A DNA stretch of 64,000 nucleotides from an uncultured Bacteroides sp. (GTDB taxonomy: Bacteria; Bacteroidota; Bacteroidia; Cytophagales; Cyclobacteriaceae). Below, piece by piece: positions 53,488-62,061 of this stretch. A model generated the notes under the pieces. It searched no databases and had not been told where the DNA came from. It worked only from the letters and a program-made list of their open reading frames with translations. The position numbers and the translations under genes are program-made. How positions within the stretch are numbered: position 1 is the stretch's first letter; each line of letters begins with the position of its first letter. The stretch covers positions 174,081 to 238,080 of the forward strand of contig CABHOV010000089.1 in NCBI GenBank assembly GCA_902168185.1, in the 5' to 3' direction.

Positions 53488-54008
53488 GATTGGTTAAAGG
53501 TATATCCGGATTTGTTCTATGTACAAAGAAATACTTTTTCTTTTGATTGTTGAAGGACTGTCTTCGTTTTAGGTAATAAGTTTCAAAGCATGGTCTGTCT
53601 TTTAAAACAACCTTGCTTGAAATCTTAGGAGCGTACAGGTCAATGGCTCGAGTGAAAGCTAAAGTCTGTGCACCGGTAGAATATCAAGATCACTAGCGTT
53701 AATGGGGTATTGAATATATGTACTTTGAAAAACCATTTTTTAAGGTGCTTTAATTGTTGAGTATTCCATTTACCGAGTGATCGATCCGTAAATCCACCGA
53801 GGTGTTTGTTTGCGATAACACATACAGCTCTATACTTTTTTATCAATACACAGATAAATCTTACAATGATGTTGCTGATGGTATTTGCATGCATACAGCT
53901 CATCTTGATTTCTGATTTTTGCAACTTGTTGAATATATATATCATGGATAATGTATATAGTACCAGCATGTAATCAGCTAAACAACAGTCAGTCAAAAAC
54001 ATAACAAC
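53488..54008. other. Gene-poor 521-base spacer
   Basis: I find no convincing gene here. A reverse-strand open frame crosses it but overlaps the STAS-like start and has no signal of function. An imperfect hairpin TTTCAA(A)GCA ... TTGCTTGAAA spans 53581-53622. The remainder upstream of the STAS-like gene is AT-rich and includes ATATATATAT at 53932-53942; promoter elements could not be placed with confidence. Confidence 0.4.
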
Positions 54009-54401
54009 ATGCAACCATACATTGATACAGAATGCGCCTCTATACACTACGATGCAGACAACCATGCATTAGTTACTCTATGGAAAATGCCGCCTCTCCC
54101 AAGTGAATTCAGAGAGCATATGCTTGACTTGCTATCGGCGATGGAGCATTTTAAGACAGGTAAAGTTGTGGCAGACACTGCAAAGATGGGAACGCTTCAT
54201 CCGGTAGACCAGGAGTGGGCATCTACTGAGTGGGCCAGTATGGCGGTGCAGTCAGGGTATTCGCACGCTGCTATATTATTGTCAAAAGATATTTTTTCTC
54301 AAATGGCAATAGAGGATACCATGAACTCTGCTGCAGATAATGTCACCTTCTCGTATTTTGAGAACATAGAAACGGCTTTGGCTTGGATAAAATCAGTTTA
54401 A
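54009..54401 (+). CDS. STAS/SpoIIAA-like protein (first of tandem pair)
   Basis: A 130-residue protein. The segment VTLWKMPPLPSEFREHMLDLLSAMEHFKTGKVVADTAKMGTLHPVDQEW (about 22-70) and the ending FSYFENIETALAWIKSV are typical of small STAS/SpoIIAA-like proteins. Such domains act as stand-alone regulators or anti-sigma antagonists. It is the only + strand pair in a region where nearly all other genes run on the other strand. The second copy starts 30 bases after its stop codon. Confidence 0.7.
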   Translation: MQPYIDTECASIHYDADNHALVTLWKMPPLPSEFREHMLDLLSAMEHFKTGKVVADTAKMGTLHPVDQEWASTEWASMAVQSGYSHAAILLSKDIFSQMAIEDTMNSAADNVTFSYFENIETALAWIKSV

Positions 54402-54431
54402 TGTATCAGCAATACATCGTATAAATACACT

Positions 54432-54842
54432 ATGAATAACAAAAATATGCAAGTATATTTTGAAGCCGATTTTTTTATTATAAAATATAGCGAAGCTAAT
54501 CATGTTGTTGTGAATAAATGGACAGCAACTCCTACCTCGGATGAATTCAGGGAAGCCATGGAAGTTTTGCTGCAGGCTATGATACATTTTAAAACCAGCA
54601 AGGTGATTTCAGATACTACCTCTATGGGAGCTCTTTTACAGGAAGACCAGGAGTGGGCTGCATCAGATTGGTATAGGCGTGCAAAAGAAGTTGGCTTTTC
54701 TTACAACGCTATAATAATATCCTCCGATTTATTTTCTGAAATGTCTGTGCAGGGTACATTAGATTCTGTAGTAGACATTGTAACCGTTAACCGCTATTTC
54801 AGCAACATGGAAGATGCCATGCTATGGATAAGTAAATTTTAG
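54432..54842 (+). CDS. STAS/SpoIIAA-like protein (second of tandem pair)
   Basis: A 136-residue paralogue of the preceding gene with the same plan: VVNKWTATPTSDEFREAMEVLLQAMIHFKTSKVISDTTSMGALLQEDQEWAASDW, and ending YFSNMEDAMLWISKF. The QEDQEWA and DTTSMGAL blocks are the best conserved between the two. The tandem duplication has diverged well beyond the level of recent copying. A hairpin follows the stop codon. Confidence 0.7.
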   Translation: MNNKNMQVYFEADFFIIKYSEANHVVVNKWTATPTSDEFREAMEVLLQAMIHFKTSKVISDTTSMGALLQEDQEWAASDWYRRAKEVGFSYNAIIISSDLFSEMSVQGTLDSVVDIVTVNRYFSNMEDAMLWISKF

Positions 54843-54848
54843 TAATTG

Positions 54849-54872
54849 GGTGCAAGCCTCAGGGGCTTGCAC
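54849..54872. other. Hairpin after STAS-like pair
   Basis: A 10-base stem GGTGCAAGCC / GGCTTGCACC with a four- to five-base loop. There is no T run on either side, so it may be a weak terminator or a transcript end stabiliser. Confidence 0.45.
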
Positions 54873-54933
54873 CATAACACTGCAAACCCGGCTATACTCT
54901 TCTCTATATCCTCTTTTTCTGTGACAGAGAAAA

Positions 54934-55326
54934 TTACTCTGATAGTTTTAAAAGCGTTTCCATAGCTTTTGTAACATCGGGCTTTGCCACAAAGATGTGA
55001 TCGTGATAATATCCGGCAACAACATTACAGCTTATTCCTCCTGCTGAAAGTGCTTTCGAAAATGCTTCCGTCAAGCCTACTGCGCTGAGTGATGAATGAA
55101 CGGTTAACGTAATCCACCCTGCTATATAGGAATATGTAAGGTTGAGGCTGTCTGCTAGTTCTTTTTTAAGAATGATAGTATAACCTTCACTTTCGCGAAA
55201 CATCATTACGGCATCACTGATATTTATTTTAGTGAGGTCTTGAATAACACAAAAAACATAATCGCCAGGAGTATGCACTGGTTTTAATGTCTTTAGCATT
55301 TTTACTAAATCTGTTTCGCCTGTCAT
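54934..55326 (-). CDS. ACT domain protein
   Basis: A 130-residue protein. The N-terminal half (LVKMLKTLKPVHTPGDYVFCVI, about 7-28) and the second half (GWITLTVHSSLSAVGLTEAFSKALSAGGISCNVVAGYYHDHIFVAKPDVTKAMETL) match the two-part ACT_3/ACT_7 proteins, which bind amino acids. It overlaps the upstream membrane gene by four bases. The ligand is unknown. Confidence 0.75.
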   Translation of the reverse strand: MTGETDLVKMLKTLKPVHTPGDYVFCVIQDLTKINISDAVMMFRESEGYTIILKKELADSLNLTYSYIAGWITLTVHSSLSAVGLTEAFSKALSAGGISCNVVAGYYHDHIFVAKPDVTKAMETLLKLSE

Positions 55327-55751
55327 TGGTTTTTGTTTTTTAAGGAACTTTGTAAAGCCATTATAAGCAAAATGAAACCCAATGAGATAGGCATCAATAT
55401 TTTAATTGATTTTTTTGTTTCAAACACGTCTTCATGAAATGAGGCAATGAACCACCCGGTAGATATGCAATATACTATAAGTCCGATAATCATTGATATC
55501 AATGGCTTATAACAGGCAAGTATAGTAAGTCCTAAGGAAATCACTGCGCAAATAATAAGTATAACTCCGAGTGTAGGATCTTTATCGTCCAGTTTAATAA
55601 CACCTGCTGTGATGATAAAAAAGAACAGTATAAGAAACGCTGTTATAGTAAGTTCCAGGGCTTCATTTCCAGACTTTGAATTTTTTCTTTCGCTGTCCAT
55701 GTTTTTTTTCTCCTCTTCGGTCCATAATTTATCTTTAATGATATTCTTCAT
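55323..55751 (-). CDS. Small membrane protein of unknown function
   Basis: A 142-residue protein with a charged N-terminus (LWTEEEKKNMDSERKNSKSG) and four hydrophobic helices (about 31-48, 57-75, 82-104, 115-135). I do not recognise the family. The stop overlaps the ACT gene start by four bases, so it is its operon partner. Confidence 0.55.
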   Translation of the reverse strand: MKNIIKDKLWTEEEKKNMDSERKNSKSGNEALELTITAFLILFFFIITAGVIKLDDKDPTLGVILIICAVISLGLTILACYKPLISMIIGLIVYCISTGWFIASFHEDVFETKKSIKILMPISLGFILLIMALQSSLKNKNQ

Positions 55752-55795
55752 TACAATGTATAAGTACAGTTAGAGGAGTGGCACGCTATCATTGA

Positions 55796-56335
55796 TTAAT
55801 TAAACTTCGCCCAAAGTTTGGGAAGTAAGGAGGGTAATTGATCTTCAGTCCAATCGTTGCCTTTTGTTGGTGGTGCACCAAAATCATAATCTAAGCCCAT
55901 GGCTATTGCTGTATCTCTCGGGAAAGTTTCATCTTCTTTTTTGCCAGTCTTTAAGGAGTATGCTTTTGTGGCAACATACATTATCTCTTCAAAATTACAC
56001 GTGTCGCCTTTATTCACAACAGTAGACAGGTAGTCTGCGTTTTTTAACGATTCAGTATATATTGTTTTCCCTTGTCCAATTAGCCAGCAGCGGAAATATA
56101 GGTATGTATCATCCGATACATAGCCGTCAATTATTTTTTGCGCAGCCATCACTTTAAAGTCATCAGCATCAATTACACATTTGCGGAATGAAATCTCAAA
56201 ATCCCGGATATCATCCAGTGAAAGTTTGGTGAGTTCAGTGGTTAAATGTGTTTCCTTTATCGAGTCATTGCCATTCGATGCTTTAACAGCATTGTCAATA
56301 AATATCCAGAATTTGTCGGTGTTGATCGTTTGCAT
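55796..56335 (-). CDS. DUF4240 protein
   Basis: A 179-residue protein starting at the ATG at 56335 (MQTINTDKFWIFID), which is where the family begins; the frame upstream is unrelated. The DUF4240 core is FWIFIDNAVK, LTKLSLDDIRDFEISFRKC, AAQKIIDGYVSDDTYLYFRCWLIGQG, and FEEIMYVATKAY. The domain is found as a polymorphic-toxin or signalling-associated module of unknown activity. A 44-base spacer precedes the next downstream gene. Confidence 0.82.
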   Translation of the reverse strand: MQTINTDKFWIFIDNAVKASNGNDSIKETHLTTELTKLSLDDIRDFEISFRKCVIDADDFKVMAAQKIIDGYVSDDTYLYFRCWLIGQGKTIYTESLKNADYLSTVVNKGDTCNFEEIMYVATKAYSLKTGKKEDETFPRDTAIAMGLDYDFGAPPTKGNDWTEDQLPSLLPKLWAKFN

Positions 56336-56428
56336 AGAGTAGGTTATTGTCGGGCTAAGAGATCGATGTTTTGGGTATATGAAATTTATAAAGAAATATT
56401 TTTCAATTCCCAACATGTATACGCTATA

Positions 56429-57031
56429 TTAGTTGAATAGCTTATTCCTTTTAAACGCGATTCCTTTTCTTATAAGGTAAGCATGATATGCACTTGGAAT
56501 ATCATGCGTCCATGTCGGAAGAATCAAGGTGATCAAAATCCTATCAAGGTGCGCGATAAGTCCAACAGCTATAGCCATGGCAAACGGAAGTCCGGCATAG
56601 CCAAAGCCAATCAATGATGTAAAAGCAATCAGCAATGTTATTCCCCAGAGCTTCGAAAGAAATGCATGTGTACAAGTTTCTTTTTTGAATTTCAGCAGGC
56701 TCACTACGTAACACATCACCTCCATAAACAAAATTGTTATAACGGCTATTTTATTGTTGGCAATCAAGTCCGGATGTAGAAGCCATGAACTCACTCCAAT
56801 TGAAAGCCAGAATAGCATATCCGTTTGGCTGTCGAAGCGCCTTAAGGCTGGCGAAGATACATTTAAATGTCTCGCTATAATTCCATCAAAAATATCAGAT
56901 ACTAATCCCAGGTACATCAAGATAAGTACTGCTGTTCTTGCCTCGTCCCTTAAAAAATAAGTTAGTCCTAAGATTGTAGGGGCAAGAATCAATCGGAATA
57001 TGATTAATACTATAGGAGCTTTTTTGTACAT
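56429..57031 (-). CDS. CDP-alcohol phosphatidyltransferase family protein
   Basis: A 200-residue membrane enzyme of phospholipid synthesis, which exchanges CMP for an alcohol. The CDP-alcohol motif is seen as SDIFDGIIARHLNVSSPALRRFDSQTD (about 42-68): the DG..AR, then D...D pairs are kept, while the usual glycine before RRFD is a leucine. Five hydrophobic helices follow. The Gly-to-Leu change is common in a Bacteroidota subgroup and may still be active. The substrate alcohol is not identifiable. Confidence 0.85.
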   Translation of the reverse strand: MYKKAPIVLIIFRLILAPTILGLTYFLRDEARTAVLILMYLGLVSDIFDGIIARHLNVSSPALRRFDSQTDMLFWLSIGVSSWLLHPDLIANNKIAVITILFMEVMCYVVSLLKFKKETCTHAFLSKLWGITLLIAFTSLIGFGYAGLPFAMAIAVGLIAHLDRILITLILPTWTHDIPSAYHAYLIRKGIAFKRNKLFN

Positions 57032-57088
57032 GTAAAATTTACGTGGTTGATTTACAGCTGCGTTTATGAGAACGCTCCATTGGCAAAC

Positions 57089-57760
57089 TTATTCTCTACT
57101 CATAATTGTAATTTTTTGTTCGTCTTTGTCAGTTACAATCATGAAGGCGATGTCGCTGATTTTAACATCGTATAGTGGTTCTTGCATCCAATACATTATT
57201 GTATAGGTGTCGTTATCTACAAACATTTTGAAATTGTCATTTGGCAAATCCAGACTTGTTGAACAACGAATGACCCTCAGATCACTCATTAAGGCACAAA
57301 CCCATTCAATAGATTTTGAGTCAATTTCGATTTCTTTGTTATATAGTTTAAAGCCGCTAATTCTGGTATGAGTCCGAATTTTTTTTATTTGAATGATCAA
57401 TTTATCTCCCTCCAGGATTGCCTCCCCACGATATTTTATTTTGTTTAATTGCACTTCAAACGACCCGTACTCTTTTTTAAATGTTTTCTTTTCATCTGCG
57501 GAGTTGAAATAAAAATATACACCTATTCCAATAATCAAGAGCAGAGTAATCAACGCTGCGGTGCGTTGGTTCTTTCTTTGTTCTTCTTTGTTATTGTATT
57601 GATATAGCAGGCGAGCCAATCCAAAAACAATTAATCCAATACCTCCCCATAATTTTATTTGTCCGGGTATTATTAAATCATTTGTTATAGGCATTGCGCT
57701 AATTATAGCTAGCGCACCTCCAATAATAATTCCAATTGATCCTTCTTTTCTTAATTTCAT
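57089..57760 (-). CDS. Membrane protein of unknown function
   Basis: A 223-residue protein with three hydrophobic segments in the first 90 residues (IGIIIGGALAIISAM, LWGGIGLIVFGLARLLY, TAALITLLLIIGIGVYFYF). A 130-residue beta-rich external domain (FEVQLNKIKYRGEAILEGDKLIIQIKKI ... DVKISDIAFMIVTDKDEQKITIM) follows. I recognise no family. It stands alone with a 57-base spacer to the CDP-alcohol enzyme gene. Confidence 0.5.
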   Translation of the reverse strand: MKLRKEGSIGIIIGGALAIISAMPITNDLIIPGQIKLWGGIGLIVFGLARLLYQYNNKEEQRKNQRTAALITLLLIIGIGVYFYFNSADEKKTFKKEYGSFEVQLNKIKYRGEAILEGDKLIIQIKKIRTHTRISGFKLYNKEIEIDSKSIEWVCALMSDLRVIRCSTSLDLPNDNFKMFVDNDTYTIMYWMQEPLYDVKISDIAFMIVTDKDEQKITIMSRE

Positions 57761-57869
57761 ATTATTACTCTTGCAAAACGCACAAGTTTTATGCCTTGAT
57801 CTTCTGATTGATTTATACTAGATATAAATTAAGAATGCAGGTTCATTTGTCGTTTATTTATTTTTGTTG

Positions 57870-58295
57870 TTAAGTGCCGTCTTCATCGGCCGTAGATTTA
57901 GGTAGATCAATCACTTCAATTCCGATGTCAAATGGATTTTTGTCTGTATAGCCGCAATCATTAAAATCAAAGGGACTGTCCTCATACTTATGAGCAACTT
58001 CATTAAATTTACTCCCCATAATTGTCCATGCGTGACAGGGAAGTTCTATCCAATTTTCTTTGTATCTGTCTTCGGTTATATAGTCAGAAACCTTTAGTGT
58101 ATACTTATTCAGCTTGCAAAGTTGACCATTAGTGAGTTCTTTGAGTCTATAAAATTCTTTAGCAAATTTTGAGATGTCTTCTTTAGTGCCGCGGAATCTC
58201 ACGTTATTGTTCATATGAACAATTTCGATACCCGTTGGTATTTTTATTTCAAGGTGAAACTTTTGTTTGCCGAATATTTTACGAAATAGATTCAT
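57870..58295 (-). CDS. Small protein of unknown function
   Basis: A 141-residue soluble protein (FHLEIKIPTGIEIVHMNNNVRFRGTKEDISKFAKEFYRLKE, then NWIELPCHAWTIMGSKFNEVAHKYED). The ending is rich in aspartate and may be an acidic tail (KSTADEDGT). No family is recognised. It is isolated, with 109 bases before the next gene and 27 before the hydrolase. Confidence 0.5.
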   Translation of the reverse strand: MNLFRKIFGKQKFHLEIKIPTGIEIVHMNNNVRFRGTKEDISKFAKEFYRLKELTNGQLCKLNKYTLKVSDYITEDRYKENWIELPCHAWTIMGSKFNEVAHKYEDSPFDFNDCGYTDKNPFDIGIEVIDLPKSTADEDGT

Positions 58296-58322
58296 TTTAA
58301 CTTTCCTTATGTCTCAACAACA

Positions 58323-59216
58323 CTATAAATTTTCAACTATATACTTTATAGTATTAATCACTGCTTTTGGATCGTCTCGTTGTATGTAATGCCCGCTTTT
58401 AGGTAGATAGATAAGTGCGCCTCCTCTACTGGAAGAGTCTATTACCTTTCGCCACCGTTCCATATTTTGGTTTGACTTTACTTTGAAAAAATATTCCTGA
58501 TCAAAGTCTTTGCTTCTTCTTTCGGGGGGAACGTCAAATCTCCCGCCAACCAGAAAGTAGATAGGGACGTTTGGCAATGGTAAATTATTAATCTCAGCAA
58601 AATCAGTTCGCCTTAATTCAGCAAGAACCTGGCCTTCGCTCCAAGGTCCATAGTTTAGTGAATCAACTTCAGACTTTGTATAGAGACGGTTGTATAACAT
58701 CTCGTCAATTTTCTTTTCAGGAACTCCTATAGCTCTGAATATAGAATTCCATTGTTGTTTTGTTTCTGTGAAATCGGCAGGGTCTACAAATGCAAGAGCA
58801 GCGATGTCGTTCGGATAAAAGCCTGCAAAGCCTCTTATATATACTCCACCCATTGAATGCCCTACCAGAATATAGGGAGGGGCAATGTTCAACGTAGTAA
58901 GTAATGACTTCAGGTTGTCAGCCACCACCTTAACCGTTGGCATTTGATATACTTTATCAGACTTCTCTACACCAGCCCTATCGTAAGCGAACACAGGGGC
59001 GAACTTTGCTATTTGATCAATTACAGTATCCCAACTACCCAGACCAACGCCCATGCCATTTTCAAAAATAATTACCGGAGCGTTCTTCTGCCGTTTTTCA
59101 AATCCCTTTTGGTATATATTGAAGTTACGACCATTTACTTTTACCAATTTCTCCTGAGCATGTGAAAGGAATGCCGTTAAGATCATGATCAGCGTTAAAT
59201 ATACTTTCATGTTCAT
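58323..59216 (-). CDS. Exported alpha/beta hydrolase
   Basis: A 297-residue exported enzyme (signal ending LSHAQ). The nucleophile elbow is GHSMGG (VGHSMGGVYIRGFAGFYP, about residue 116), with an oxyanion VIFENGMGVGLGSW segment and a catalytic histidine near the end in KSGHYIQRDDPKAV. The acid is likely the aspartate in VDPADF or the one in FLVGGRFDVPP. The substrate is unknown; esterase or lipase activity is likely. Confidence 0.87.
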   Translation of the reverse strand: MNMKVYLTLIMILTAFLSHAQEKLVKVNGRNFNIYQKGFEKRQKNAPVIIFENGMGVGLGSWDTVIDQIAKFAPVFAYDRAGVEKSDKVYQMPTVKVVADNLKSLLTTLNIAPPYILVGHSMGGVYIRGFAGFYPNDIAALAFVDPADFTETKQQWNSIFRAIGVPEKKIDEMLYNRLYTKSEVDSLNYGPWSEGQVLAELRRTDFAEINNLPLPNVPIYFLVGGRFDVPPERRSKDFDQEYFFKVKSNQNMERWRKVIDSSSRGGALIYLPKSGHYIQRDDPKAVINTIKYIVENL

Positions 59217-59304
59217 ATACTTATTATTGCTTACCTCTCCTTATAAATTTCAATTTGAAAGATTTTACTGCTCTACAAAGAATAAATCTTTCCTCAAAGA
59301 CAAA

Positions 59305-59874
59305 TTATTTTTTTATAGACTCATAGTAAAGTATTATTTGGCCACCGTTAAAGGTTTTTGTTTTTAGCAGCTTAAGAGTAACTCTGTCTTTTATGGTTTT
59401 AAATAATGATAAACCGGTCCCTGCTATAACTGGGTGAACGCAAAGTTGGTATTCATCAATTAAATTGAGATTCGTTAACGCCACAATTAACCCCGGACTG
59501 CCAACGAGTATATCTTTACCCGATTGTTGTTTTAGTTCTGAAACTTCTTCTTTAACACCCCTCTCTGCCAGCTTTACATTTTTCCACCCTGTGATTGTCG
59601 GGTCAGTATTATTCAGCGTATGGGAAAAAACAATTTTTGGAATATTCTCTATTACTACTGCAAAATCGTCCGTTGGTTTATTGCCTGTAGGATTCTTCAC
59701 TATCGCTGGCCAGTAACTTTCCATAAGTTGGTATGTTATTCTTCCATATATAAGGGCGCCTGCGTCACGTAATAGTTCATAGTAATGTTGATGTAGTTCA
59801 TCATCTGCGTCCATTGCTGTATGGTCGCAAAACCCATCGAGTGTCATATTGATTGCTGCAACTATTTTTTTCAT
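59305..59874 (-). CDS. Dihydrofolate reductase family protein (RibD C-terminal domain)
   Basis: A 189-residue NADPH-dependent reductase-like protein starting at MKKIVAAINMTLDGFCDHTAMD. Features of the RibD_C family are ALIYGRITYQLMESYWP (about 42-58), KIVFSHTLNN, and GSPGLIVALTNLNLIDEYQLCVHPVIAGTGLSLF (about 125-158). Such stand-alone proteins are close to YyaP/YwjB; the substrate is unknown. The first ATG gives six extra residues and is less likely. Confidence 0.9.
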   Translation of the reverse strand: MKKIVAAINMTLDGFCDHTAMDADDELHQHYYELLRDAGALIYGRITYQLMESYWPAIVKNPTGNKPTDDFAVVIENIPKIVFSHTLNNTDPTITGWKNVKLAERGVKEEVSELKQQSGKDILVGSPGLIVALTNLNLIDEYQLCVHPVIAGTGLSLFKTIKDRVTLKLLKTKTFNGGQIILYYESIKK

Positions 59875-60076
59875 GGTTTTTATTTTAATCAATTGTTAAT
59901 CTTCATGTGGGGGCTAAAGGTTGTACGCTAAATTTTCAACAAGAAGCTTCTTGCGATCAATATTCTAATATAACACATCATTATTTATTTGGAAACAGAT
60001 GTATAAGGGCGAAGCATTAACCACCGGTTTTAGGCTACGTTTGTGATTAATATCTGTCGTTGATGCGTACTTATAG

Positions 60077-60466
60077 CTAGTGTGCGCTATGTGTTCCGTA
60101 CTTGGCCTTGAATGCTTCAGCGCACTTGTTCTCCATGTCTTTGGAAACGGTATCTATAGGCTTGAAATGTTCGATCTCGTCAACTGTCCATCCGTATAAA
60201 CCGACATCATGACTGTCCATAATTATTGTCTTATCGTTATACCACGTCACAGCCCATTTCATATGATTACCAGCTAGCGTTCTCATATAGTCTACCTCGT
60301 CACCATTTTTATCTAAGAGTCTAAATCCAAGATGTTCATCATTTGGTTCACTATTATCGAGTACGACTTGAAGAGTATAATCACCGTTAGGTGAACTATG
60401 TTTTTCCAGCCTTTTCCCGTCACAACTTAAGAGCCCAAAGACAAGTAAGATAAAGATTATCCGCAT
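60077..60466 (-). CDS. Small lipoprotein of unknown function
   Basis: A 129-residue lipoprotein (lipobox LLSC, Cys15). A beta-rich domain starts HSSPNGDYTLQVVLDNSEPNDEHLGFRLLDKNG (about 23-55), with MKWAVTWYNDKTIIMDSHDVGLYGW after it, and a helical C-terminus ends in CAEAFKAKYG. No family is recognised. The 202 bases upstream of its neighbour show nothing of note. Confidence 0.55.
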   Translation of the reverse strand: MRIIFILLVFGLLSCDGKRLEKHSSPNGDYTLQVVLDNSEPNDEHLGFRLLDKNGDEVDYMRTLAGNHMKWAVTWYNDKTIIMDSHDVGLYGWTVDEIEHFKPIDTVSKDMENKCAEAFKAKYGTHSAH

Positions 60467-60555
60467 GTGTTAAATTATATTAATTCAAAGTATAGTTAAC
60501 CGTTAAGGATCTGGAGTCACGGTCACGTCTCGAGAATTCTGACTTGAGTTACCTC

Positions 60556-60969
60556 TTAAAAATTCAAAATAGCCTTGAGGTCGGAATTGATAGGAGCGGA
60601 AGTGTGTTGATGAACTACTTTCCATTCATCTTTCTGTTTGATAAACCCAAGGGTAATTCTATTTTTCATACTTCTTACAGTAGTATTGCTGGTCGAAATT
60701 GCTTGATAACTAATCAAAGCACTCCCAAATCCAACATCGGTACTTTCGTGGATCTCTGTCATTTCAAATATCACATTTACCTTTTCGTCTCCTAGGGAAC
60801 CTAACCAATCTTTTATAACAACAGACCATTCTTTCAGGCCTGTTTGATAGCCTTGATTCCACATGTCAAAAATCACAACATTGTCATCATATAATCCAAC
60901 CATACTTTCGGTGTCCTTATCCCATGCCGATTGCTTGTAAATCGTAAAGAAGTCTTGAAGGTTTTTCAT
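60556..60969 (-). CDS. NTF2/SnoaL-like domain protein (DUF4440 type)
   Basis: A 137-residue protein of the cystatin-like NTF2 fold. The pattern is FFTIYKQSAWDKDTESMVGLYDDNVVIFDMW (about 7-37), KEWSVVIKDWLGSLGDEKVNVIFEMTEIHESTDVGFGSALISY, and the closing KDEWKVVHQHTSAPIN. Members bind small ligands or act as ketosteroid-isomerase-like enzymes. The activity here is unknown. A non-genic repeat region follows upstream at 60970-61471. Confidence 0.85.
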   Translation of the reverse strand: MKNLQDFFTIYKQSAWDKDTESMVGLYDDNVVIFDMWNQGYQTGLKEWSVVIKDWLGSLGDEKVNVIFEMTEIHESTDVGFGSALISYQAISTSNTTVRSMKNRITLGFIKQKDEWKVVHQHTSAPINSDLKAILNF

Positions 60970-61011
60970 TTGTTAATTGTATTTGATGTCTATTGCTAAG
61001 TGTGTGTTTGT

Positions 61012-61043
61012 CAGTTCTCTGAGGCGGGAGACTCTGCGGAGAC
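61012..61043. repeat. CAGAGTC-type hairpin repeat, copy 1
   Basis: This copy begins CAGTTCTCTGAGGCGGGAGACTCTGCGGAGAC. It shares GAGGCGG/AGAGACTCTGCGGAGAC with copy 2 (61423-61455), differing at one base. It forms an imperfect stem around the GAGGCGG core. It lies in the spacer between the NTF2-like gene and a broken gene. Confidence 0.6.
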
Positions 61044-61130
61044 ATAAGTATAGTATATATATCGATTCTGTGCTTAGGCCGATGACTTACGGTATTGGCT
61101 TAATGTAGCATATCTTGTTTGTATGGCCTT

Positions 61131-61276
61131 TCAATTCACATTCGATGTAACTATATCTTTTAATAATTCCTTAATTTTCTCAATCTCCGTTTTCTTTGTC
61201 AATTCAGTTGTTCATAGACCAGTGAAATTTTACTCGATGTCTCCTCATTCGAATCGTATCGAATATTCAAATTCAT
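61131..61276 (-). pseudogene. Frameshifted remnant of a small gene
   Basis: On the - strand an ATG at 61274-61276 opens MNLNIRYDSNEETSSKISLVYEQLN and then stops. A second frame continues at once with TELTKKTEIEKIKELLKDIVTSNVN and its own stop at 61131. The two stretches look coding in amino acid character and meet at the stop, so a single gene split by a small frameshift is the simplest explanation. No family is recognised. The rest of 60970-61471 holds only the two repeats. Confidence 0.4.
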
Positions 61277-61422
61277 CTCTTGGTGTCATGTCAACTTTAA
61301 ATTGTCCCTATTAGATCCTGTTTTTTGCGATTAAAGTATATTTGAACAAGTCAAAAGCATAATCTCCGCTTCGGGACTATGCGTTTTTGAAATGCTGCCT
61401 GATGCTAGGTGTGGGCTTCCGT

Positions 61423-61455
61423 CAGAGTCCTCGAGGCGAGAGACTCTGCGGAGAC
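61423..61455. repeat. CAGAGTC-type hairpin repeat, copy 2
   Basis: Reads CAGAGTC at 61423-61429, GACTCTG at 61442-61448, a 7-base perfect stem, then CGGAGAC. The GAGGCGAGAGACTCTGCGGAGAC part nearly equals copy 1. It lies upstream of the 174-residue gene end and 16 bases from its stop codon. Confidence 0.65.
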
Positions 61456-61471
61456 TTAGACTGTTGATGAA

Positions 61472-61996
61472 TTATGCACCTGTACTCCAGCTAAAGAATC
61501 CCCACTTGTCGTGGCACTCAAGAAAATATTGTCTATTATTCCACTCATCGCAAAAACAAACTACATGGAGTATATCATCTATTTTTAAAATATCGTCCTG
61601 AAACTTGTGTCCATTCTTAGTGATTTCAAAATTGGGGACGTTATAAATGCCGTTTTGTATTTCCTCATAATTATTCCAAAATTCTTGAACAGAAACATCT
61701 CTACCCTGATAGCTGGATATATAGCCACCTGCTACGATAAATGTTATAAAGCTTTTTGGATCAATGTCCGATTGGATTGCCTCGTCCCAGCTTTCATGTT
61801 CTATTATGAGTCGCTCCAGCATATATAGTATTGCTTCGTTGGCCGTTGCTGTAACCTGTTTGTTAATGACTACAAGAAAGGCACAACCCCACAACTCACT
61901 TTTGCAACAGAGTTCGTAATAATCCGTCTCTTTCCATCTCTTATTTAAAAGCAAATTTTGAGGAGTCGGGTACTCATCTATCTTAAGTAGATCCAT
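61472..61996 (-). CDS. Protein of unknown function, cysteine- and aromatic-rich
   Basis: A 174-residue soluble protein (KRWKETDYYELCCKSELWGCAFLVVINKQVTATANEAILYMLERL; then DPKSFITFIVAGGYISSYQGRDVSVQEFW). The C-terminus is LHVVCFCDEWNNRQYFLECHDKWGFFSW. No family is recognised. The size and position among repeats and broken genes fit an immunity or phage-defence accessory protein, but that is speculation. Confidence 0.45.
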   Translation of the reverse strand: MDLLKIDEYPTPQNLLLNKRWKETDYYELCCKSELWGCAFLVVINKQVTATANEAILYMLERLIIEHESWDEAIQSDIDPKSFITFIVAGGYISSYQGRDVSVQEFWNNYEEIQNGIYNVPNFEITKNGHKFQDDILKIDDILHVVCFCDEWNNRQYFLECHDKWGFFSWSTGA

Positions 61997-62061
61997 TATT
62001 TTTTAATAGGGTTATTGCTGTATGAAACCATAACTACTTGAACGATTCTGCTACTAGGCAT

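Noticed and set aside
53640..54065. 141-residue open frame on the - strand
   Set aside because: It overlaps the start of the STAS-like gene on the other strand by 57 bases, has no recognisable domain, and contains rare cysteine- and histidine-rich stretches that look like a shadow of AT-rich spacer.
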